From: Lachnospiraceae bacterium UBA4631
GTDB taxonomy: Bacteria > Bacillota > Clostridia > Lachnospirales > Lachnospiraceae
Length of the DNA: 30,444 bases
Direction: 5' to 3'
Assembly (NCBI GenBank): GCA_002406015.1
Contig: DHMX01000001.1
Span: forward strand, 1-30,444
Shown here: positions 24,374 to 30,444 of the stretch, piece by piece
How the letters are laid out: each line of letters starts with the position of its first letter
Numbering within the stretch: the stretch's first letter is position 1
The notes under the pieces: model-generated
Told to the model about the DNA's origin: nothing
Databases searched by the model: none
What the model saw: the letters and a program-made list of their open reading frames with translations, nothing else
Program-made: the position numbers and the translations under genes

Positions 24374-26290
24374 ATGAAAAAGCAAGTAAGTAGAAAGCTG
24401 ATAGCAGGTCTATTGGCATTTGGTATGGTGCTGACAATGCCATATGTAACGTTGGATGATGTATGGGCGGAGGAAACGGAAATCGCCATAGATAAAACCA
24501 ACTTTCCGGATGCGGGATTCCGGGAATATGTTGAGTCACACTTTGATAAGGACAGTAATGGAAAATTGTCACAAAGCGAGATAGATGCGGTGATTGAGAT
24601 AAATGTGGGCAGGGACTCGGTGGTTAGTTCTCTTGATGGTATAGAATATTTTTCGTCATTGAAGAAGTTGATATGGACTGACGGCATATTAAAAAGTTTG
24701 GACATAAGTAAAAATACGGCACTGACAAGTTTAAGTTGTGATAACAACCCATTAACAAGTCTGGACGTAAGTAAGAATACAGCATTGACATTTTTGAGGT
24801 GTGAAGACACCGGTTTAACAAGTTTGGACGTAAGTAAGAATACAGCACTGGAGTATTTGGATTGTTCTGGTGCCGCTTTAAAAAGTTTGGACATAAGTAA
24901 GAATACATCTTTGAAGTATTTGGGTTGTTCTCGCACCGGCTTAACAAGTTTGGACATAAGTAAAAATACAGTGCTGACAAAGTTGGAATGTATGAGCATC
25001 GGCTTAACAAGTCTGGACGTAAGTAAAAATACGTCACTGGAGTATTTGGATTGTAGAAACAATCATATACCATGTATGGATTTGAGTAATAATACAAAAA
25101 TAAGTGTAACTCATCTAGATAACATGACAATTACAGTTCCTTCGTCCTCTGTTGATTTATCAAAATATACAGGATTGAATGTAAGTAGAATATCGAATGT
25201 AACCGGAGGTACTTTAGTAGGAACGGTATTAACATTTACATCAGATGCCATTACTTATAATTATGATTGTGGAAATGGCATTACATTAACCGCAACATGG
25301 ACACAGGAAAAATCAAATCCGGAGCCGACACCGAACCCAGAGCCGACACCAAATCCGGAACCAACGCCAACCCCAGAGCCGACACCAAATCCGGAACCGA
25401 CCCCAACCCCAGAGCCAACACCGTCCCCGGCTCCGACAGTAAAGAACGGCTGGGTAGTAAATGCAGATGGCACGTATTCTTACTACCGGGATGATGTAAT
25501 GCTGACAAACCAGTGGTTACAGGATGGTGATACATGGTATTACTTAAGTGATAACGGAACACCGTTGACAGGCTGGCAGGTGATTAACGGAAGCTGGTAC
25601 TATTTTGACGAAAACGGGAAAATGGCATCCGACACATGGATTGGTGACAGCTATGTGTCCGAATCCGGAGCGTGGCTGCCAAATGCAGTTATGGAAGAAT
25701 GGAAGAACTCCGACGGCAGATGGTGGTATCAGAATGCGGACGGTAGTTATCCGGCAAGTCAGTGGAAGATGATAGATGGGAAATGGTATCACTTTGACAA
25801 CGAGGGCTGGATGGAAACCGGTTGGAAGTTGATAGGTAATATCTGGTACTATATGAACACTTCTGGAGCAATGGAAACCGGTTGGTTGAATGACGGTGGT
25901 ACATGGTACTATCTAAATGAAGACGGAGCAATGCAGACAGGCTGGGTATCAGTAGATAATACATGGTACTACATGAACGGTTCCGGAGCGATGCAGACCG
26001 GTTGGGTACAGGTAGGAAACACATGGTACTACATGAATACTTCCGGAGTCATGGCAACCGGTTGGTTGAATGATGGCGGTACATGGTATTACTTAAATGC
26101 AGACGGAGCCATGCAGATAGGCTGGGTATTAGTGGATAATACGTGGTACTACATGAATAATTCCGGAGCAATGCAAACTGGCTGGCAGAAAATAGGAAAC
26201 AACTGGTATTACATGGATAATAGTGGAGCTATGGCACATGATACCGTTATTGACGGTTATACAGTGAACTCTGATGGAGTATGGGTATAA
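24374..26290 (+). CDS. Secreted internalin-J-like LRR protein with cell-wall-binding repeats (short paralogue)
   Basis: The 638-aa protein reads as a surface protein. It has a signal peptide (about 1-32, ending VWA), a short domain with a canonical EF-hand loop (Asp58-Glu69, DKDSNGKLSQSE) and six 21-residue leucine-rich repeats (106-231, pattern LTSLDVSKNTALxxLxC). A cap/beta domain (about 232-312), a (NPEPTP)n linker (about 315-355) and about eleven ~20-residue aromatic repeats (359-638, e.g. TGWVSVDNTWYYMNGSGAMQ) follow. The last are choline-binding-type wall-attachment repeats. The conserved Cys in each LRR recalls the cysteine ladder of Listeria internalin J. The predicted role is adhesion or ligand binding at the cell surface; the ligand is unknown. 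ATG 24374 follows GGAGG (24362-24366). Several LRRs have lost the usual N-x-L ending (EDTG, SGAA, SRTG, MSIG). Confidence 0.87.
   Translation: MKKQVSRKLIAGLLAFGMVLTMPYVTLDDVWAEETEIAIDKTNFPDAGFREYVESHFDKDSNGKLSQSEIDAVIEINVGRDSVVSSLDGIEYFSSLKKLIWTDGILKSLDISKNTALTSLSCDNNPLTSLDVSKNTALTFLRCEDTGLTSLDVSKNTALEYLDCSGAALKSLDISKNTSLKYLGCSRTGLTSLDISKNTVLTKLECMSIGLTSLDVSKNTSLEYLDCRNNHIPCMDLSNNTKISVTHLDNMTITVPSSSVDLSKYTGLNVSRISNVTGGTLVGTVLTFTSDAITYNYDCGNGITLTATWTQEKSNPEPTPNPEPTPNPEPTPTPEPTPNPEPTPTPEPTPSPAPTVKNGWVVNADGTYSYYRDDVMLTNQWLQDGDTWYYLSDNGTPLTGWQVINGSWYYFDENGKMASDTWIGDSYVSESGAWLPNAVMEEWKNSDGRWWYQNADGSYPASQWKMIDGKWYHFDNEGWMETGWKLIGNIWYYMNTSGAMETGWLNDGGTWYYLNEDGAMQTGWVSVDNTWYYMNGSGAMQTGWVQVGNTWYYMNTSGVMATGWLNDGGTWYYLNADGAMQIGWVLVDNTWYYMNNSGAMQTGWQKIGNNWYYMDNSGAMAHDTVIDGYTVNSDGVWV
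24689..25066 (+). repeat. Six tandem 63-bp LRR-coding repeats (short paralogue)
   Basis: Each 63-bp unit encodes one 21-residue LRR. Units share ACAAGTYTGGACGTAAGTAA-type cores but vary more than those in the long paralogue. Confidence 0.85.
25007..26290 (+). repeat. Direct repeat copy A (C-terminal half of LRR gene 1)
   Basis: From 25007 the sequence is nearly identical to 28841-30106 over about 1.27 kb: last LRR, cap domain, linker and wall-binding repeats. The length difference of 18 bp comes from one extra six-residue linker unit in copy A. Confidence 0.85.
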
Positions 26291-26404
26291 AGAATGCAAT
26301 CTTTTCTATATTTGTTTAACTGTAATAATTTCTTGAAATAGAGAAGAAATGGAATGACATTAAGTTATTACTAATAGAAAAAATATAGGATTGGAGGAGA
26401 GAAA

Positions 26405-29400
26405 ATGAAAAAACGAATAGGCAGACAGTTGTTAGCGGGACTATTAGCATTTGGCATGGTGTTGACAATGCCATATGTAACGTTGGATGATGTATGGGCG
26501 GAGGAAACAGAAATCGCCATAGATGAAGCCAACTTCCCGGATGCAGTATTCCAGGAATATGTTAAGTCAAATTTTGATAAAGACAGTAACGGCAAATTGT
26601 CACAAAGCGAGATAGATGCGGTGACGGATATTTATATCAGATCTTCAGGGGTTAGTTCTCTAGAAGGTGTGGAATATTTTACGGCACTGACAGATTTGAA
26701 CTGTGGTGAAAATCAGTTAACAAGTCTAGATGTAAGTAAGAATACAGCACTGACAGGGTTGTATTGTTATTGGAACAAAATAACAAGTCTGGACGTAGGT
26801 GAAAATACGGCACTGACAGATTTGCATTGTCATGGTAATCAGTTAACAAGTCTGGATGTAAGTGAGAATACGGAACTGACAAGTTTGAATTGTGGTGACA
26901 ATCAATTGACAAGTCTGGATGTAAGTAAGAATACGGCACTGACGGATTTGCATTGTGCTTGGAACAAAATAACAAGTCTGGATGTAAGTGGGAATACAGC
27001 ACTGACGGATTTGGATTGTGGTGGTAATCAATTAACAAGTCTGGACGTAAGTAAAAATATGTCACTGACAAGTTTGTGGTGTAATAACAATCAATTGACA
27101 AGTCTGGACATAAGTAAAAATACGGCACTGACAGAGTTATCTTGTGGTAGCAATCAATTGACAAGTCTGGATGTAAGTAAGAATACGGTACTGACAAGGC
27201 TGTGGTGTGGTGGCAATCAATTGACAAGTCTGGATGTAAGTAAAAATACGGCACTGACAAGTCTGTGGTGTGGTGATAATGAGTTGACAAGTCTGGATGT
27301 AAGTGAAAATACATCGCTGACGGATTTGGATTGTGGTGGTAATCAATTGACAAGTCTGGATGTAAGTGAAAATACGTCACTGACAGATTTGAATTGCTGG
27401 AACAATCAATTGACAAATTTGGATGTAAGTGAAAATACGTCACTGACAGATTTGGATTGCAACAACAATCAATTGACAAATTTGGACGTAAGTAAAAATA
27501 CGGCACTGACAGATTTGGATTGTCATGGTAATCAGTTAACAAGTCTGGACGTAAGTAAAAATACGGAACTGACAAGTTTGTCTTGTGGTGGCAATCAATT
27601 GACAAGTCTGGATGTAGGCGAAAATACGTCACTGGCAAGTTTGGACTGTGCATTTAATCAATTGACAAGTTTAGATGTAAGTAAGAATACAGCACTGACA
27701 GATTTGTCTTGTGGCTACAATCAATTGACAAGTTTGGATGTAAGTAAGAATACAGCACTGGAGTATTTGGATTGTCATGGTAATCAATTGGCAAGTCTGG
27801 ATGTAAGTAAAAATACTGCATTGACAAGGTTTAATTCGAGCTTTAGTTACTCTGGTGATGAATGCAGCCCAATGCTTGCATTTATCACATCTGAAAGTTT
27901 ATATAAAAAAGAATTACGTTCATATATTGATTTGATAGATGCATCACAGATGGATTTGAGTGAATGTGCTGGTTTAGATGTGAATAAAATATCGAATGTA
28001 ACAGGTGGAAAATTAGAAGGTAACATTTTGAAGTTTGAAGGCACTGCCTGTTCCTATGAGTATGATTGCGGATATGATTGTGTGTTGAAAGTAAGTTTTA
28101 ATATCAGTGATTCAGATAGTGATGAAAAGGTCATTATAAACGAAGCCAATTTTCCGGATGTAGTATTTCGGGAATATGTTAAGTCAAACTTTGATAAAGA
28201 TGGTGATGGAAAATTGTCACAAAGCGAGATAGATGAAGTGACAGAAATTAATGTCTTCATGTTAGGGGTTGGTTCTCTAGTAGGTGTGGAATATTTTACA
28301 TCACTGACAAGTTTGAACTGTGCATCTAACCAATTAACAAGTCTGGACGTAAGTGAGAATACAGCTCTGACAGAGTTGGGATGCAGCAACAACGCATTAA
28401 CAAGTCTGGATGTAAGTGAAAATACGTCACTGACAAGTTTGAACTGTGCATCTAACCAATTGACAAGTCTGGACGTAAGTAAGAATACGTCACTGGCAAG
28501 TTTGAATTGTAATAATAACCAATTGACAAGTCTGGACGTAAGTAAGAATACGTCACTGGCAAGTTTGAGTTGTGGTGTTAACCAATTAACAAGTCTGGAC
28601 GTAAATAAGAATACTACACTGACAAGTTTGAGTTGTGGTAACAACCAATTAACAAGTTTGGACATAAGTAAGAATACATTATTGGAAACTTTGGGGTGCT
28701 GGACCAATCAATTAAGAAGTCTGGATGTAAGTAAAAATACGGCACTGACACGTTTACACTGTGATGATAATCAATTAACAAATCTGGATGTAAGTAAGAA
28801 TACCATGCTGACATGGTTGGTGTGTGGAGGCAATCAATTGACAAGTCTGGACGTAAGTAAAAATACGTCACTGGAGTATTTGGATTGTAGAAACAATCAT
28901 ATACCATGTATGGATTTGAGTAATAATACAAAAATAAGTGTAACTCATCTAGATAACATGACAATTACAGTTCCTTCGTCCTCTGTTGATTTATCAAAAT
29001 ATACAGGCTTGGATGTAAGTAGAATATCGAATGTAACCGGAGGTACTTTAGTAGGAACTGTATTAACTTTTACATCAGATGCCATTACTTATAATTATGA
29101 TTGTGGAAATGGCATTACATTAACCGCAACATGGACACAGGAAAAATCAAACCCAGAGCCGACCCCAAATCCGGAACCAACACCGAACCCGGAGCCGACC
29201 CCAAATCCGGAACCAACGCCAAACCCAGAGCCAACACCGTCCCCGGCTCCGACAGTAAAGAACGGCTGGGTAGTAAATACAGATGGCACGTATTCTTACT
29301 ACCGGGATGACGTAATGCTGACAAACCAGTGGTTGCAAGACGGTGATACATGGTATTACTTAAGTAGTAACGGAACACCACTGACAGGTTGGCAGGTGAT

Positions 29401-30106
29401 TAACGGAAACTGGTACTATTTTGACGAAAACGGAAAAATGGCATCCGACACATGGATTGGTGACAGCTATGTAACTGAATCCGGAGCATGGCTGCCAAAT
29501 GCAGTTGTAAAAGAATGGAAGAACTCCGGTGGCAGATGGTGGTATCAGAATGCAGACGGCAGTTATCCGGCAAGTCAGTGGAAGAAGATAGACGGAAACT
29601 GGTATCACTTTGACAATGCCGGCTGGATGGAAACCGGCTGGAAGTTGATAGGAAATACATGGTACTATATGAATACTTCCGGAGCAATGGCAACCGGATG
29701 GCTGAATAATGGTGGTACATGGTACTATTTAAATGAAGACGGAGCAATGCAGACAGGCTGGGTATCAGTAGATAATACATGGTACTACATGAACGGTTCC
29801 GGAGCGATGCAAACCGGCTGGGTACAGGTAGGAAACACATGGTACTACATGAATGCTTCCGGAGCCATGGCAACCGGCTGGCTGAATGATGGCGGTACAT
29901 GGTATTACTTAAATGCAGATGGAGCTATGCAGACAGGCTGGGTATCAGTAGATGATACATGGTACTACATGAACGGTTCCGGAGCGATGCAAACCGGCTG
30001 GCAGAAAATAGGAAACAACTGGTACTACATGGATAGCAACGGAGCTATGGCACATGATACTGTTATTGATGGTTATACAGTGAACTCTGATGGAGTGTGG
30101 GTATAA
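26405..30106 (+). CDS. Large secreted internalin-J-like LRR protein with two EF-hand/LRR blocks and wall-binding repeats
   Basis: This 1233-aa paralogue of the upstream gene has a signal peptide (about 1-32), EF-hand loop 1 (Asp58-Glu69) and LRR block 1 with 18 21-residue units (105-482). An inter-block domain (483-575) comes next, then EF-hand loop 2 (Asp597-Glu608, DKDGDGKLSQSE), LRR block 2 with nine units (644-832), a cap domain (833-913), a (NPEPTP)n linker (915-950) and choline-binding-type repeats (953-1233). Most LRRs carry the CxxNQL ending and a Cys, predicting a continuous cysteine ladder as in internalin J. Residues from about 573 to the end mirror the whole layout of the shorter protein, so this gene looks like a fusion or internal duplication. 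GGAGGAG precedes the ATG. No convincing promoter or terminator lies in the 114-bp gap upstream, so cotranscription is likely. Confidence 0.87.
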   Translation: MKKRIGRQLLAGLLAFGMVLTMPYVTLDDVWAEETEIAIDEANFPDAVFQEYVKSNFDKDSNGKLSQSEIDAVTDIYIRSSGVSSLEGVEYFTALTDLNCGENQLTSLDVSKNTALTGLYCYWNKITSLDVGENTALTDLHCHGNQLTSLDVSENTELTSLNCGDNQLTSLDVSKNTALTDLHCAWNKITSLDVSGNTALTDLDCGGNQLTSLDVSKNMSLTSLWCNNNQLTSLDISKNTALTELSCGSNQLTSLDVSKNTVLTRLWCGGNQLTSLDVSKNTALTSLWCGDNELTSLDVSENTSLTDLDCGGNQLTSLDVSENTSLTDLNCWNNQLTNLDVSENTSLTDLDCNNNQLTNLDVSKNTALTDLDCHGNQLTSLDVSKNTELTSLSCGGNQLTSLDVGENTSLASLDCAFNQLTSLDVSKNTALTDLSCGYNQLTSLDVSKNTALEYLDCHGNQLASLDVSKNTALTRFNSSFSYSGDECSPMLAFITSESLYKKELRSYIDLIDASQMDLSECAGLDVNKISNVTGGKLEGNILKFEGTACSYEYDCGYDCVLKVSFNISDSDSDEKVIINEANFPDVVFREYVKSNFDKDGDGKLSQSEIDEVTEINVFMLGVGSLVGVEYFTSLTSLNCASNQLTSLDVSENTALTELGCSNNALTSLDVSENTSLTSLNCASNQLTSLDVSKNTSLASLNCNNNQLTSLDVSKNTSLASLSCGVNQLTSLDVNKNTTLTSLSCGNNQLTSLDISKNTLLETLGCWTNQLRSLDVSKNTALTRLHCDDNQLTNLDVSKNTMLTWLVCGGNQLTSLDVSKNTSLEYLDCRNNHIPCMDLSNNTKISVTHLDNMTITVPSSSVDLSKYTGLDVSRISNVTGGTLVGTVLTFTSDAITYNYDCGNGITLTATWTQEKSNPEPTPNPEPTPNPEPTPNPEPTPNPEPTPSPAPTVKNGWVVNTDGTYSYYRDDVMLTNQWLQDGDTWYYLSSNGTPLTGWQVINGNWYYFDENGKMASDTWIGDSYVTESGAWLPNAVVKEWKNSGGRWWYQNADGSYPASQWKKIDGNWYHFDNAGWMETGWKLIGNTWYYMNTSGAMATGWLNNGGTWYYLNEDGAMQTGWVSVDNTWYYMNGSGAMQTGWVQVGNTWYYMNASGAMATGWLNDGGTWYYLNADGAMQTGWVSVDDTWYYMNGSGAMQTGWQKIGNNWYYMDSNGAMAHDTVIDGYTVNSDGVWV
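26717..27850 (+). repeat. Eighteen tandem 63-bp LRR-coding repeats (block 1)
   Basis: The units are highly alike, built on the core ACAAGTCTGGATGTAAGT, and code in frame for 21-residue LRRs. The eighteenth unit is degenerate at its end. Such near-identical units favour copy-number change by slippage or recombination without loss of frame. Confidence 0.92.
28334..28900 (+). repeat. Nine tandem 63-bp LRR-coding repeats (block 2)
   Basis: The period and core match block 1. They are separated from it by the inter-block domain and second EF-hand segment. Confidence 0.9.
28841..30106 (+). repeat. Direct repeat copy B (C-terminal half of LRR gene 2)
   Basis: Near-identical to 25007-26290, offset by 3834 bp at the start. 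Recombination between the copies would fuse the two genes and delete about 3.8 kb. Confidence 0.85.
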
Positions 30107-30444
30107 AGAAGAAAGAAAATGTAGCATAGAAATATCTGATGTAGAAGACAGCTTAAGTCAATCATAATACAAACAAAAAGTAAAATAAATAATTACAAAA
30201 CACTTGCGGTTTTTGAAGGTATGATGTAAAATAAAAACATCATATCACTAGACCGCAAGTTTTTTATTTTAAGGACTTCTATGTATTTGATATGATTGTA
30301 ATAAAAATTCGAAGATGTAAATAAGAAAAAACGAAAATTCAGCGTTGTTTTCATGAAAGCGGAAACAGCATTCTCAAGTAATTAGTCAAATTGATAGCTG
30401 ACAAAATTCTGGCAATTTAACTCCCAAAACAATTAAAGTAACAA
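30107..30444. other. AT-rich intergenic region, no gene seen
   Basis: No open frame of note on either strand. The only structure I see is the nested hairpin at 30197-30266. From 30267 to the window end I see nothing I can support. A short open frame entering from the right on the minus strand stops after 18 codons and is too short to identify. Confidence 0.6.
30197..30266 (+). terminator. Nested hairpin with T-run, probable terminator or small structured RNA
   Basis: The outer stem ACTTGCGGT (30202-30210) pairs with ACCGCAAGT (30252-30260) and extends by AAAA/TTTT past one mismatch. An inner stem ATGATGT (30221-30227) pairs with 30237-30243. Six T residues follow the outer arm. It could terminate the LRR operon, though the interior is unusually long for an intrinsic terminator. 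Confidence 0.5.

Noticed and set aside
24310..25062. A 250-codon minus-strand frame over the start of the first LRR gene
   Set aside because: Same cause: repeat-derived shadow, opposite to a gene with clear signal peptide, promoter and ribosome site.
26679..27653. A 324-codon open frame on the minus strand across the LRR repeats
   Set aside because: It is a shadow of the 63-bp repeats: a frame free of stops in one unit stays open in all. It has no ribosome binding site or promoter, and its His/Pro/Tyr-rich translation simply mirrors the LRR code.
26717..28900. Regularly spaced repeats that might suggest a CRISPR array
   Set aside because: Units are contiguous, 63 bp, coding in frame for LRRs and without unique spacers.

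Overview
The window looks like chromosomal DNA from a low-to-moderate GC Firmicute, most likely a gut-type Lachnospiraceae (Clostridium cluster XIVa). Reasons: strong GGAGG-type ribosome binding sites, a glnA-ANTAR regulator pair, a dapL-type (aminotransferase) lysine/DAP route, a CdaR-ftsE-ftsX-M23-ctpA block, and secreted proteins with choline-binding-type cell-wall repeats. This taxonomic call is inference; no rRNA gene is present.

Layout. (1) 1-514: tail of ssb, then rpsR and a clear intrinsic terminator. (2) 503-4595: a nitrogen/cell-wall-precursor operon, glnA, an ANTAR antiterminator (NitR-like), dapF and dapL. Its promoter appears to borrow its -35 box from the rpsR terminator. (3) 4624-6818: a compact carrier-protein cassette with its own promoter: a free-standing acyl carrier protein, a 353-aa protein with weak resemblance to the BtrH-type acyltransferase/C39 fold, and an Sfp-type phosphopantetheinyl transferase. 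No ketosynthase or NRPS is nearby. This is the best candidate here for an undescribed system. (4) 6790-7518 (-): a convergent, slightly overlapping SDR reductase of the YmfI (EF-P 5-aminopentanone reductase) type. (5) 7583-9742: a membrane-anchored LytR_C-domain protein, a degenerate WecG/TagA-like protein and a YitT-family membrane protein. (6) 9771-11107: an orphan MsmX/UgpC-type sugar-ABC ATPase with its own hairpin leader and terminator. (7) 11108-11445: a non-coding, GC-rich stretch with a 13-bp inverted repeat followed by four ~48-bp tandem repeats. (8) 11446-17945: CdaR-like regulator, ftsE, ftsX, two paralogous coiled-coil M23 endopeptidases and a CtpA-type lipoprotein protease, a likely septal peptidoglycan-hydrolysis operon ending in a bidirectional terminator. 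(9) 17983-19128 (-): a two-TM coiled-coil protein of unknown function with a FliM-like C-terminal motif. It diverges from uvrB-uvrA (19299-24150), and a LexA box lies between the two promoters. (10) 24268-30106: two paralogous secreted leucine-rich-repeat proteins with 21-residue cysteine-containing LRRs (internalin-J-like), EF-hand loops, Pro-rich linkers and cell-wall-binding repeats. The second is greatly expanded by 63-bp tandem repeats. (11) 30107-30444: non-coding, with one nested hairpin followed by a T-run.

The FtsEX block fits the known scheme in which FtsEX activates a coiled-coil hydrolase by ATP-driven conformational change. The LRR pair looks like a fast-evolving surface adhesin locus, with long direct repeats that could recombine. 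All assignments come from reading motifs by eye; no database search was run.
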